This document shows positions 42,896 through 52,323 of a stretch of DNA of 64,000 bases, piece after piece. The stretch comes from Candidatus Bathyarchaeota archaeon B24. GTDB lineage: Archaea; Thermoproteota; CALKCG01; B24. The stretch spans positions 35,282-99,281 of the forward strand of contig LUCB01000007.1 of NCBI GenBank assembly GCA_001593865.1, in the 5' to 3' direction. The number at the start of each line of letters is the position of its first letter. Positions within the stretch are counted from its first letter, which is position 1. The notes below the pieces were generated by a model, which worked only from the letters and a program-made list of their open reading frames with translations, searched no databases and had not been told where the DNA came from. The translations under genes were made by a program, and so were the position numbers.

Positions 42896-44155
42896 ATGCT
42901 TATGTCTGGGCTATTGGATGAGCTTAGGAGCCGGATGAAGAACATTCCGGTCGTAGATATCCATACCCATATAAATCCTGAGAAGCCTTGGGCCGAGGAG
43001 CCTGAAACAATCCTACTGTACCACTATATAGTCACAGAACTGGCTACGGCAGGGGTTTCTAGAGACGTTTTAGAGCGAAGGGATATGTCTAAAGTTCTGA
43101 GAAACATGAGGCTTATAAGAAACACCTCGACCTACTGGTGCTTGCTCAAGATACTGAAAGACCTCTACGGGCTCGACGAGGACTATTTGACCCCTGAGCG
43201 GTGGAAGGAGACCAGAGAAGCCATGATAGCTGTATCTAAGAAGTCGGACTGGGTTCGGCAGGTTCTGGAGAAGGCTGGAGTTAAGAAGGCCTTCATAACC
43301 ATGGACTATGCGTCTCCGATACCCAGCTACGACCGAGACCTATTCGTAGGCGGTCTCAGGGTCGACCCTCTGATAAGCCGGATATCCAAGGCGAGCCTCG
43401 ACCGGCTGGGCGAGAGGACCGGTATAGAAGTGAGCACACCTGAGGGGCTAAGCGACGCCCTAGCCAAGCTATTCGATGTTTTCCGTGGACACATAAGGAC
43501 CGTGACCGTAAGCCTTCAGCCCGAAGACGTGTTCAAGCCACCCGACCGGTTCGAGACCGGAGAAGCTCTAAGACGCATGTACTCAGACCTACCTCTCAGG
43601 GAAGAAGACGTTAGAGCCATATCATCCTACGTCGTCCACGAGATGCTGAGGCTCTGTAAGGAGAACGACCTGGTCTTCCAGCTGATGCTCGGCGTGAGAA
43701 GGCCTGTTCCAGGGGCTTCCCCACCGGACTACGCGATAGTCGTGCATGAAAAAGAGGCTTTGACTAACTACTGTAGAAACCTCTTCAGCCGGTTCAGGGA
43801 GGTTAGGTTCGACCTCATAGTGGCCTGTGAGCTGCAGACCCACGAGGTCGCGGTGGTGGCTAAGAACTACCCGAACGTCTACTTCTCAGGGTTCTGGTGG
43901 TACAGCTTCTACCCGTCGATCATAAGGAGAAGCCTAACCGAGAGGCTTCAGATTCTCCCACGGAACAAGGTCTGCGGGTTCTTCAGCGACGCATACGTCG
44001 TGGAGTGGATCTACGGTAAGCTATGCCTAGTCAAGGAGCAGGTCGCCCACGTGCTAGCCGAGATGGTCGAGCAAGGCTACTATAGTAGGGAGCTTGCATA
44101 CGAGCTGGCGGAAGACCTACTATACAGAAACCCCGTCGAGATCTATAAGCTCTAA
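42896..44155 (+). CDS. Uronate isomerase/amidohydrolase-superfamily protein
   Basis: 419 residues. VVDIHTHINPEKPW (18-31) is the metal-binding HxH of the amidohydrolase superfamily; the C-terminal NYPNVYFSGFWWYSFYPSIIRRSLTERLQILPRNKVCGFFSDAYVVEW supplies the GWW-like and SDA (metal Asp) positions typical of glucuronate isomerase (UxaC). A role in sugar-acid catabolism fits the neighbouring dehydrogenase and deacetylase. Other divergent hydrolases in the superfamily are possible. The listed ATG is followed at codon 3 by another ATG that may be the true start. Confidence 0.72.
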   Translation: MLMSGLLDELRSRMKNIPVVDIHTHINPEKPWAEEPETILLYHYIVTELATAGVSRDVLERRDMSKVLRNMRLIRNTSTYWCLLKILKDLYGLDEDYLTPERWKETREAMIAVSKKSDWVRQVLEKAGVKKAFITMDYASPIPSYDRDLFVGGLRVDPLISRISKASLDRLGERTGIEVSTPEGLSDALAKLFDVFRGHIRTVTVSLQPEDVFKPPDRFETGEALRRMYSDLPLREEDVRAISSYVVHEMLRLCKENDLVFQLMLGVRRPVPGASPPDYAIVVHEKEALTNYCRNLFSRFREVRFDLIVACELQTHEVAVVAKNYPNVYFSGFWWYSFYPSIIRRSLTERLQILPRNKVCGFFSDAYVVEWIYGKLCLVKEQVAHVLAEMVEQGYYSRELAYELAEDLLYRNPVEIYKL

Positions 44156-44206
44156 CATCTCCTAGTCTAGAAATAGGTTCAGCCGTTTTAAGGGATGTTA
44201 CGGGTT

Positions 44207-44404
44207 CTAAGCCTGACTCGAACTTTTCCTTTCATATTCTGTGTATCCGCATCCTCCGCAAGCCCATCTAGGGATGGGTGTTAGATGGTGAGCCATGAAC
44301 TTCCCGCATCTAGGGCATTTTCTACCCTTGAACTTGATGGAGCCTGTTTTATAGTCTATCTCGTAGAGCTTCCAGAGCTTCTTCGGTTCTTTACCCATCC
44401 TCAA
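44207..44404 (-). CDS. rps27ae: Ribosomal protein S27ae (eS31)
   Basis: 65 residues. [10 protein letters not shown]-type N-terminus, then a zinc ribbon [11 protein letters not shown]...[12 protein letters not shown] with four cysteines. It overlaps rps24e by 4 bp, a gene order conserved in archaea. Confidence 0.94.
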   Translation of the reverse strand: MRMGKEPKKLWKLYEIDYKTGSIKFKGRKCPRCGKFMAHHLTPIPRWACGGCGYTEYERKSSSQA

Positions 44405-44712
44405 CGCGCCTCCTTAAGCTTAGCCCTCTCCTCAGGTGGGAGGTTTTTGACGTAGATATGCCTCGGAACCAGGTATTTAACGTTTTCAGGGTTCTCGTAT
44501 ATGTGGCATATACCCTCTGAAACGTTCATCCCCGTCTTCGTCACAAGCCGGAGTATGAATAAACGGTCTAGGTCGACGTTGAACACCTCCCTCAGAGCCT
44601 GCCTAACCTTAAACCTCTCAGGCGTAGCAGACCCTGGATGCTTAACCTGAAACCTAACCTCCCGCCTCTCCAGAAGGGGATTGTAGAACTCCTCTAAAAC
44701 CTCTATATCCAT
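44401..44712 (-). CDS. rps24e: Ribosomal protein S24e (eS24)
   Basis: 103 residues. [38 protein letters not shown] is diagnostic of S24e; the C-terminus [19 protein letters not shown] also fits. ATG start; rps27ae follows with a 4-bp overlap. Confidence 0.94.
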   Translation of the reverse strand: MDIEVLEEFYNPLLERREVRFQVKHPGSATPERFKVRQALREVFNVDLDRLFILRLVTKTGMNVSEGICHIYENPENVKYLVPRHIYVKNLPPEERAKLKEAR

Positions 44713-44787
44713 ACCCCCGGCTCTAAAAAAGAGAAAGAGCCTTATATTTTAACTTACCGGATGGAGATGACGCTTGCCCGACGCATA

Positions 44788-46704
44788 CTACCGTCCCCAA
44801 GCTACGAAGGTCACCCTCCTACTCAGCTCCCTAGGCACGTAGAGCGGCCGGAAAGGCATCCCCCTACACCTAGACCTTACCTCCTCGGCAAGCTCCTCCA
44901 CGGTCATCTCCTTCATGTAATCCTCCTTCAGGGTCGACTTATCTCTAATAACCACCGGTAGCCTGTTCGTCTCGACCTCCCTGTCGCCTACGACCACTAT
45001 GAACGGGACCCACCGAGTCTTGGCATCTCTAACCTTTCTAGCGACCGATAGCTCGCGGTCGTCCACGCCAACTCTAACCCTAGACTTCTCTAGGAAATCG
45101 GCTATCTCCATACACTTAGCGACGTGCCTCTCCGCCACAGGGATCAGCCTGACCTGTTCAGGTGAAAGCCAGACGGGTAGCATGGGTGGTCTACCCTCCT
45201 CCTCCATCCTAGCCGCGACCTCCAGCAACGCGTATAGTGTACGTTCTATGCTCCCGAACGACGAAGCGTGGAGTATTATGCATGGGTGCTTCTTACCGTC
45301 CTCGCCTACATACATGATCTTAAACCTCTCACCGTTCTTGATGTCGTACTGTACCGTGGATATCTGGACGTTCGCCTCGTCGGCGCCTATCACCTGATAC
45401 TCGTTCTTTATGGCGAAGTAGTGGCTCATCTCGCGGCTGAGCTTGAAGAAAGCCGGAACACCCATCTTGACCGTAAGGTTTCTAAGCCAATCCTTGTTCT
45501 CCTCGTAGAACCATTCAACACCCTCCCAGCCCAAGACCCAGGAGCCAGGGGCGATCATATTCATGAGGTCTCTAAACAGGAGACATAGTCTTTCGAACTC
45601 CTCCTTAGCCTGCTCCTCATCTCTGCAGAAGCAATGTTGGTCGGTCATCGTGAAGCTTCTGAGCCTACGTAGACCCACGACTTCACCGCTCTTCTCCCTA
45701 CGGAAACACTGAACCTCCTCGTATATCTTGACGGGTAAATGCCTATAGCTGAAGAGCGTCTTCTGCATGAACGGGAAGGCCCCTGGGTCTGAGGCGAACC
45801 TCAAGACGAAGTTTTCGCCGCCGTAGCTCATGCGGTAGTCTCTCTCGTGGAACTCGCCCATGAGCTCCCGGATCTCCTTGACGCTCTCCCGGTATATCAG
45901 GGGGTTCTGAACCTTCATAGCGCCCCATGGAAGAGCGACCTTGAACATAGCGTAGTCCTTCACCAAATCGGCTATCAGCACACCGTTCGGGTAGAACTTC
46001 ATGTTTCCGACATCGCTCTCCGGGCAGTAGTCCACGAGCTCTAGACGACGCATATACTCTATATGCTTAGGCGTTTTCTTAGGCGGGTTACCCTCGACCT
46101 CGTTCCGGACGAAAATCGCCAAGAGCCTGTAGACCGGGTCCTTCTTCCCGAAAACCGGGCAGCTCCTCCAATCGCTTGGATCGAGCTCATAGACCTTCCC
46201 GTCGATGTCTATGACCAAGAACCTGTGGAACTCCCTGGTCTTAGGCGTGGGCTTCTCAGCCTCTTCGACCTCGACGGTCTCGGCCGTTATGCTCCTAGAG
46301 AGCTCGGCAAGCGGGTGACCTTTACAGCTGAGTTTGAAGCTCTTGTACCACCCGAACGGGCTTCTATGTGTCTCGAAGCCTTCTCTCCTAAGCGCATCCT
46401 CAAACATCTGTAGAACCCTGAGCGCGTCCCCTGGGTTTGCGAGGTCGCTGCTGAGATGCGCATAGGGGTATACGAGAACCCTTCCGACACTGAGTTTTGA
46501 GGCGACCTCCTTAACGCTCGCCACGGCGTTGCCGACGACGGCTTCCTTGGCTTCGACATCCCCCTTCTCGACGGTCGTGAAGACGACCAAAACCTCCTCG
46601 AATACGCCCTCACGCATATCATCAGTCAAAGGCTCAGCCATATCGACGGCTCTACCGGTAACCCTATACTCGAAGCCATCGGCATGTATCAGGAGAAGCT
46701 TCAA
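44788..46704 (-). CDS. thrS: Threonyl-tRNA synthetase, archaeal type
   Basis: 638 residues. The N-terminal ~140 residues (MKLLLIHADGFEYRVTGRA...VLVYPYAHLSSDLANP) form the archaeal editing domain related to D-aminoacyl-tRNA deacylases. The class II core includes FRREKSGEVVGLRRLRSFTMTDQHCF (motif 2 with metal-site residues) and IILHASSFGSIERTLYALLE (motif 3). The anticodon domain starts near PVWLSPEQVRLIPV. Both editing and catalytic parts are on one polypeptide, unlike the split genes of some Crenarchaeota. ATG start. Confidence 0.95.
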   Translation of the reverse strand: MKLLLIHADGFEYRVTGRAVDMAEPLTDDMREGVFEEVLVVFTTVEKGDVEAKEAVVGNAVASVKEVASKLSVGRVLVYPYAHLSSDLANPGDALRVLQMFEDALRREGFETHRSPFGWYKSFKLSCKGHPLAELSRSITAETVEVEEAEKPTPKTREFHRFLVIDIDGKVYELDPSDWRSCPVFGKKDPVYRLLAIFVRNEVEGNPPKKTPKHIEYMRRLELVDYCPESDVGNMKFYPNGVLIADLVKDYAMFKVALPWGAMKVQNPLIYRESVKEIRELMGEFHERDYRMSYGGENFVLRFASDPGAFPFMQKTLFSYRHLPVKIYEEVQCFRREKSGEVVGLRRLRSFTMTDQHCFCRDEEQAKEEFERLCLLFRDLMNMIAPGSWVLGWEGVEWFYEENKDWLRNLTVKMGVPAFFKLSREMSHYFAIKNEYQVIGADEANVQISTVQYDIKNGERFKIMYVGEDGKKHPCIILHASSFGSIERTLYALLEVAARMEEEGRPPMLPVWLSPEQVRLIPVAERHVAKCMEIADFLEKSRVRVGVDDRELSVARKVRDAKTRWVPFIVVVGDREVETNRLPVVIRDKSTLKEDYMKEMTVEELAEEVRSRCRGMPFRPLYVPRELSRRVTFVAWGR

Positions 46705-46832
46705 GCCTCTATTCCTCCCACAGGGAATCCATGGTAACCTAATCTTAAATCGTTTTAAGCTTTACCCTGATTTAAAGCTAGAATTAGAGAGTAGAATAGG
46801 CTATGATGATCCATCTATAAGGCTATCCGCGT

Positions 46833-47555
46833 CTACATCTCCTCCATACTTACGACTACGTCGACCCTCTTCTCGATCCTATCGATCTTACCGTCTCGTA
46901 TCCACACGATCCTATCCGAGACGTCGATCATCTTAAGGTCGTGCGTGGCCGTGAATACGGTCACACCCTTCTCCTTGTTGAGGTTTCTTAGCATGGTTAT
47001 GATCTCAAGCCCGGTGTGCAGGTCTAGGTTCCCGGTAGGCTCATCCGCCAACACTATGACGGGATCGTTGGCCAAAGCCCTGGCGATAGCGACCCTCTGC
47101 TGCTGGCCGCCTGAAAGCTCGGCGGGCTTGTGGTGGAGCCTGTCACCCAACCCTACCTTGGTAAGAAGCTCTATAGCCCTTCTGAGCCTCTCCTCCCTCG
47201 GAACACCTGCGAATATCATAGGCAGCGTAACGTTCTCAAGGGCCGTCAGAACAGGTATCAGGTTGAACGTCTGGAAGATATACCCTATCTTACGGCATCT
47301 AAGCCATGCAAGCTCGTAGGCGTCGAGCTTAGATATGTCGACCTCGTCTATGTAAACCCTACCCCTCGTAGGCCTATCCAAACCTCCGATCATGTTGAAG
47401 AGCGTGGTCTTACCGCTGCCGGAGGGGCCCATGATCGATAGGTACTCACCTCGCCTGATCCTCAGGTTTATGCCGTCTAGAGCCTTAACTACGACTTCAC
47501 CCATCTGGTAATATTTAGCAAGGTCCTCGGTCTCGACGGTGTATTCATACCTCAT
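46833..47555 (-). CDS. ABC transporter ATP-binding protein (LolD/MacB-like)
   Basis: 240 residues. Walker A GPSGSGKTTL (43-52), Q-loop YIFQTFNLIP, signature LSGGQQQRVAIARAL (about 147-161) and Walker B VIVLADEPTGNLD. It groups with the exporters of lipoprotein/peptide type, which pair with FtsX-like permeases; such a permease is encoded 57 bp upstream. ATG start. Confidence 0.92.
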   Translation of the reverse strand: MRYEYTVETEDLAKYYQMGEVVVKALDGINLRIRRGEYLSIMGPSGSGKTTLFNMIGGLDRPTRGRVYIDEVDISKLDAYELAWLRCRKIGYIFQTFNLIPVLTALENVTLPMIFAGVPREERLRRAIELLTKVGLGDRLHHKPAELSGGQQQRVAIARALANDPVIVLADEPTGNLDLHTGLEIITMLRNLNKEKGVTVFTATHDLKMIDVSDRIVWIRDGKIDRIEKRVDVVVSMEEM

Positions 47556-47611
47556 GATACCACCATCAACCTGTAAAAGAGGGGCTGAGCAGATAAAAGG
47601 TTAACGGTTTT

Positions 47612-48220
47612 CTACAGCTCAAACCTGAGGGCGTCTGCCGGGTCCATACTGGCGGCGTAGTAAGCGGGATATATCGTGGCACCCACGGTTAAGACCATAG
47701 CTATCAAAACCCCCTCACCGATCCTAAGGGCGTAGCTTCCCAACAGCGCCGGGTTGAACAGGATAGCCGCGTGTTCACCTACGTAGATAAGCAGGCCGGT
47801 TACCCAGCCTATCACCGCACCCATGACACCGCCTATTATCCCTATCAGAGAAGACTCTATCAGGAATATCATCAGTATGTGGCTGTCCATCGCTCCGAGA
47901 CACTTCATAGTACCTATCTCCCGTGTCCTCTCCGTGACCGCCATGAGCATCGAGTTCAAGATACCGACGGCGCATACTATGAGCGATATTATAGCCATCC
48001 AGAACTGGTAGCTTCTAGCAGCCTCAGAGCCTCCGTATATGAAGATCATTATGTCGGACATGGTCCTGAGACCTACGTAGAACGCCACGCCGAGGACTAT
48101 GGATATCGCGGTTATAAGCGCCCTGGTGAAACGCTTCCTTATACTCTCGACACTGAACCTAAAGGCTTCGCTGATAGGAAACCTAACCTCTCGCCTAGCC
48201 TCTCCAACAGCTCCGCTCAT
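47612..48220 (-). CDS. FtsX-like ABC transporter permease, compact form
   Basis: 202 residues, roughly half the length of MacB/FtsX permeases. One N-terminal helix (ALITAISIVLGVAFYVGL, about 34-52) is followed almost at once by three more (about 72-95, 122-145, 168-190) with the FtsX core AVTERTREIGTMKCLGAMDSHIL. The large extracytoplasmic domain is absent. It could dimerise as the permease for the adjacent ATPase. ATG start. Confidence 0.85.
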   Translation of the reverse strand: MSGAVGEARREVRFPISEAFRFSVESIRKRFTRALITAISIVLGVAFYVGLRTMSDIMIFIYGGSEAARSYQFWMAIISLIVCAVGILNSMLMAVTERTREIGTMKCLGAMDSHILMIFLIESSLIGIIGGVMGAVIGWVTGLLIYVGEHAAILFNPALLGSYALRIGEGVLIAMVLTVGATIYPAYYAASMDPADALRFEL

Positions 48221-48326
48221 ATGGGGTCAAGACTTTATAGACAAGTATGCTTTTAAATTTTATCACAGAGACGCGGGGTTTTAAGGTAATATTAAAGAGA
48301 CGGAGAAGATTCATCAAGGGGATGAG

Positions 48327-48431
48327 ATGAACGGTTGGTTTGATGTCATACCCGTCTTCGTATGGATAGCCGTAGCCTTCGCCGCCGTAGTCTACCTAGC
48401 CCTGGTCTACACGTCTAAGGGGGAGGATTAG
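48327..48431 (+). CDS. 34-residue single-membrane-span microprotein
   Basis: Too short for the ORF track. Sequence begins MNGWFDVIPVF, then a hydrophobic run to about residue 28 (VWIAVAFAAVVYLALVY), and ends TSKGED. An AAGGGGATGA ribosome-binding site lies just upstream and the helicase gene starts 8 bp downstream, so it is well placed for translation. No family recognised. Confidence 0.55.
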   Translation: MNGWFDVIPVFVWIAVAFAAVVYLALVYTSKGED

Positions 48432-48439
48432 CTTAAGGC

Positions 48440-51268
48440 ATGTCCTTCAAGGGGATCTCCGAGCCTCTGCTCAGGGCTTTAAGGGAGGTTGGCTTAGAGA
48501 AGCCTACGCCTATCCAGGAGAAGGCGATACCGCCTATACTGTCGGGTAAGAACGTTCTGATCGTCGCCCCGACCGGATACGGTAAGACGGAGGCCGCGGT
48601 GATCCCCATACTAGAGGCGTACCTGAGGCTTAGGGAGAAACCCGACGGGATAGCCATCCTATACATAACGCCTCTCAGGGCTTTGAACAGAGACATCTTG
48701 AGGAGGCTTAGGGTGCTGTGCACCAGGGTCGGTTTAGAGGTCGATGTCAGACACGGAGACACAGACGCCCGGGTCAGGAGAAGGCAGTCTCTGAAGCCTC
48801 CGAAGATGCTTATAACGACCCCTGAGACGCTTCAGGCGATCCTGCCTGGGAGGAGGATGAGGAGGCATTTCGAAAGCCTGAGGTGGGTCGTCGTCGACGA
48901 GGTTCATGAGCTACTCGAGAGTAAGCGGGGTATCCAGCTGACCGTCGCGTTGGAGAGGCTTAAAGCCCTTCGTAGATCGAGGCTTCAGATAATCGGCATA
49001 TCGGCTACGGTCGCAGACCCGGAGACTGCCGCGAGGTTCATAGGTGGACCCGACCCCGTCGAACCGGTGGTGCTGGAGGAGTCTAGGGAGGTCAGGGTGG
49101 TGGTGGATAACCCTAAGGCTTTGGACGAGGATTTCAAGATGTCTTCGAGCCTAGCTCTACCGGCTGACGCGGTAGCCCGGATGAGGGTGATAGGGGAGCT
49201 GGCGGGTAAAACGTCTGTACTCGTATTCACGAACACCAGGGAGCACTCGGAGGTCTTAGCCTCCAGGCTGAGGGCTTTAACCCCTGAGCTCAACATAGAT
49301 GTACACCACGGCTCTTTGTCCAGGGAGGTCAGGAGGGAGGCTGAGGAGAGGATCAGGGAGGGTGTGTCCAACGCTTTGATATGCACGAGTAGCATGGAGC
49401 TTGGGGTCGACATAGGCATTCTGGACACGGTCGTCCAGTACATGTCCCCGAGACAGGTGGTCAGGCTCGTCCACAGGATAGGTAGAAGCGGGCATGGCCT
49501 AGACAGGGTGAGCCGAGGACTCATACTTACGGCTTCCCCTGAGGACTCGATGGAGGCCGCTGTGATAGCTAGGAGGATGCTCCTGCATCTTTTGGAGAAT
49601 CCGAGGATCCACGAGTCTGCCTTAGACGTCCTAGCCCACCAGATAGCCGGGCTGGTTCTAGACTTCAGAGAGATAGGTGTGAGGGAGGCGTATGAGATCG
49701 TCAAGAGGGCTTATCCGTATAGGAAGCTGGGGTGGGAGGATTTTGTGAAAACAGTGGAGCTTATGGTCGAGCTTAGAACCGTAAACCTTGTCAGGGATAG
49801 GCTGAGAGCCACCTGGAGGACCCATAGATACTATTACGAGAACCTATCCACGATACCAGATGTCAAGCACTACAGGGTTAAGAACGTCTTAGACGGTAGG
49901 GTGGTCGGGATATTGGACCAAGAGTTCGTAGGCGAAAGAGGCGAGCCGGGGCTCGTGTTCATCATGAAGGGTCAGACGTGGAGGATCCTGAGCGTGGACC
50001 ACGAGAACCTCGTGGTGAACGTCGAACCCTCCACCGAGGTCATAGGGGCCGTCCCGTCGTGGGAGGGGGAGCTCATACCGGTCTCGATGGAGGTCGCCGA
50101 GGAGGTCTACAGGGTCCTAGCGGAGATAGCTAGGGAGCTTAAACACGGCGGAGACCCCTTGAAACCGCTGGCCGCGTATAACCTGACGGAGGAGGCTAGG
50201 AGTAGGATCTTAGAATACGTGAAAGAGCAGCTCGACAGGGGGTTCCCCGTCCCAAGCCCGGATAGGATACTCGTAGAAGCCTTCAGAGACGTCGTGGTTC
50301 TCCACACCCCGTTCGGAGACCTGGTCAACAGGGCCTTGGCGCTCGCTCTGACCGCTCTGCTAAGCAACAGGCTTGGATACGCCGTCGGTTTCCAGACAGA
50401 CCAGTATAGGATATGCCTCATAGGGGTGTCTGGTTTAACATCTGAGGATGTCGCCAGAGAGCTTAGAAGTCTTAAAGCCGAGGAGCTTCCCCTCCTGCTC
50501 GAATCCACGCTACCTGAGACCGGTTTGTTCGCCTGGAGGCTATGGCACGTGGCCGTCAGGTTCGGTATAGTGGCTAGGGGGGCGAACTACAGCGTATCGA
50601 GGGTCAGAGCCCTAGTCGAAACTTACAGGGATACACCCGTCTTCGAAGAGGCCCTGAGGGAGGTTCTGACGGATAAGCTCGACCTAGAGGGGGCTTCCAA
50701 GGTCTTAGACAGGATCTCCAAGGGGAGTATAAGGGTGGAGGTTGTGCCTAGGGGGCTAGCCCCGTCGCCTATGGCCATCCCGATACTCGAGAAGGCTATA
50801 CCCCAGGACGTCTTGAGACCGGCTTACCCGGGTGCTGAGACCCTTAGGATCCTCAAGCAGAGGCTTATGAACACCCGTGTTAAGCTCATATGCGTATACA
50901 ACAACGACTGGGAGACCGTCCTAAGGGTTTCGAACATACCCGAGAGGGTTAGATGCCCCAGGTGCGGCTCGACCCTGATAGCGGTCGTCAGCCCATGGGA
51001 TAGGGATTCGAGGAAGGTGGTCGCCAAGTGGCTGAGGAGGGCTAGGATGAGCCGTGAGGAGAGAAACCTATGGCTTAGCCTATGGCGTAGCGCAAGCCTC
51101 GTCCAAAGCCTAGGTAGGCTGGCTGTGATGGTCATGGCCGGTAGGGGTGTAGGCCCCATGACCGCGTCGAGGATCCTAGGAAAACCCTACAGGAGCGAGG
51201 AAGACCTCTTGACGGAGATACTGAAGGCTGAGATAGAGTACATACGTACGCGGCCGTTCTGGGACTGA
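48440..51268 (+). CDS. lhr: Lhr-type superfamily 2 ATP-dependent helicase
   Basis: 942 residues. Motif I APTGYGKTEA (43-52), DEVH box (about 154-157), SATVADPE, TSSMELGVDIG, and motif VI HRIGRSGHG (about 345). The region after the RecA pair contains the winged-helix and beta domains of Lhr-core enzymes, and a zinc-finger-like CPRCGSTL near residue 838 lies in the C-terminal extension. It is a DNA/RNA-DNA helicase active in repair; the closest archaeal relatives are Lhr2/ASH-Ski2-like. ATG start. Confidence 0.9.
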   Translation: MSFKGISEPLLRALREVGLEKPTPIQEKAIPPILSGKNVLIVAPTGYGKTEAAVIPILEAYLRLREKPDGIAILYITPLRALNRDILRRLRVLCTRVGLEVDVRHGDTDARVRRRQSLKPPKMLITTPETLQAILPGRRMRRHFESLRWVVVDEVHELLESKRGIQLTVALERLKALRRSRLQIIGISATVADPETAARFIGGPDPVEPVVLEESREVRVVVDNPKALDEDFKMSSSLALPADAVARMRVIGELAGKTSVLVFTNTREHSEVLASRLRALTPELNIDVHHGSLSREVRREAEERIREGVSNALICTSSMELGVDIGILDTVVQYMSPRQVVRLVHRIGRSGHGLDRVSRGLILTASPEDSMEAAVIARRMLLHLLENPRIHESALDVLAHQIAGLVLDFREIGVREAYEIVKRAYPYRKLGWEDFVKTVELMVELRTVNLVRDRLRATWRTHRYYYENLSTIPDVKHYRVKNVLDGRVVGILDQEFVGERGEPGLVFIMKGQTWRILSVDHENLVVNVEPSTEVIGAVPSWEGELIPVSMEVAEEVYRVLAEIARELKHGGDPLKPLAAYNLTEEARSRILEYVKEQLDRGFPVPSPDRILVEAFRDVVVLHTPFGDLVNRALALALTALLSNRLGYAVGFQTDQYRICLIGVSGLTSEDVARELRSLKAEELPLLLESTLPETGLFAWRLWHVAVRFGIVARGANYSVSRVRALVETYRDTPVFEEALREVLTDKLDLEGASKVLDRISKGSIRVEVVPRGLAPSPMAIPILEKAIPQDVLRPAYPGAETLRILKQRLMNTRVKLICVYNNDWETVLRVSNIPERVRCPRCGSTLIAVVSPWDRDSRKVVAKWLRRARMSREERNLWLSLWRSASLVQSLGRLAVMVMAGRGVGPMTASRILGKPYRSEEDLLTEILKAEIEYIRTRPFWD

Positions 51269-51281
51269 AAGCGTTAGAGAC

Positions 51282-52307
51282 CTAAAGTAGAAGCTCCTCG
51301 ACTCGGACCGGCGTTCCTCTTCTCCAAGACTCGACAGCCGCCAACGTGACCGCGAGGGTCTTCAACCCCTCCGTTATCGGCACCTCTGTGGGGGAGTCCT
51401 CGACTATGCTCTGGAGGAATTTTCTATCTTCCTCGAGATACGGGTCGACCGTATGCCTGACCTCGACAGTCTCGCTACCCCTATGGATCTTGGTGGACAC
51501 GTAGCTGACCTCGACCTGGATGTTTTTGGCGACTATCTTCAACCCGACGGTTCTCCCAGGCGGTTGAGCCGCGGAAGTGTTGGATATCACACCTACGGCG
51601 CCGTTCTTAAACCTAAGCGTGAAAACACCCACGTCCTCTATATCGAAGTCGGGTATATCCGTGTGGATGAGCGTATCCATCTCCGTGTAGACCCTCTCGA
51701 CCTCGCCGCACAGGTACCTAGCCAGGTCGAATATGTGGGTCGTCTGCTCGACGACTTGACCGCCGCTAAACTCCCTCCTGATCCACCATGGAGCGTCGGG
51801 TATCCCTCCCCACCAATACCCCTCTACAAGCCCTATCCTACCGCCCTCCCTCACGAGCTTCATACGGGCGGTTTGAACACCGTTGAACTGCCTCCACTGG
51901 TATCCGACCCAGCTTTTAACACCATGTCTACCCACGGCGTCGACCATAGACTTAGCCGTCTTCATGTCGAGGGCGATCGGCTTCTCCAAGAAGACGTTAA
52001 CCCCGTTTTCAGCCGCCACGACCACCTCATCCCTATGGGCAAACGGAGGTATGCATATCCACACGGCGTCAAGCTTCTCCCTCTCGAACATCTCATAGTA
52101 GTCGGTGTAGACCGTCGCACCCCCTATCCTCTCGGCGAAGGATAAGGCCTTAGACTTATCGACGTCGCAAAACGCTATAGGCTTGACCCCTAGCTTGACC
52201 AGCTGGTTTAGGTGGTGGCTGGCTATGCCGCCGCACCCGATGAAGCCGACGCTGAGACCCGTTATACCGGGTTCCTCCTCAGCGGCTTTCTCCTCCACGA
52301 CGACCAT
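51282..52307 (-). CDS. Gfo/Idh/MocA-family oxidoreductase
   Basis: 341 residues. SVGFIGCGGIASHHLNQL is a canonical NAD(P)-binding GxGxxx loop; AVWICIPPFAHRDEVVVAAENGVNVFLEKPIALD includes the catalytic-type EKP lysine, unlike the paralogue at 39415. The C-terminal domain is the usual beta sheet. Acts on a sugar or inositol-like substrate, probably with the downstream isomerase-like gene. ATG start; the isomerase-like gene lies immediately upstream on the same strand. Confidence 0.88.
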   Translation of the reverse strand: MVVVEEKAAEEEPGITGLSVGFIGCGGIASHHLNQLVKLGVKPIAFCDVDKSKALSFAERIGGATVYTDYYEMFEREKLDAVWICIPPFAHRDEVVVAAENGVNVFLEKPIALDMKTAKSMVDAVGRHGVKSWVGYQWRQFNGVQTARMKLVREGGRIGLVEGYWWGGIPDAPWWIRREFSGGQVVEQTTHIFDLARYLCGEVERVYTEMDTLIHTDIPDFDIEDVGVFTLRFKNGAVGVISNTSAAQPPGRTVGLKIVAKNIQVEVSYVSTKIHRGSETVEVRHTVDPYLEEDRKFLQSIVEDSPTEVPITEGLKTLAVTLAAVESWRRGTPVRVEELLL

Positions 52308-52323
52308 TCATTCACCTCCTTCC

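Noticed and set aside
46705-46832. Inverted AT-rich motifs between thrS and the ABC ATPase
   Set aside because: Weak and consistent with ordinary promoter or terminator sequence; no specific function supported.
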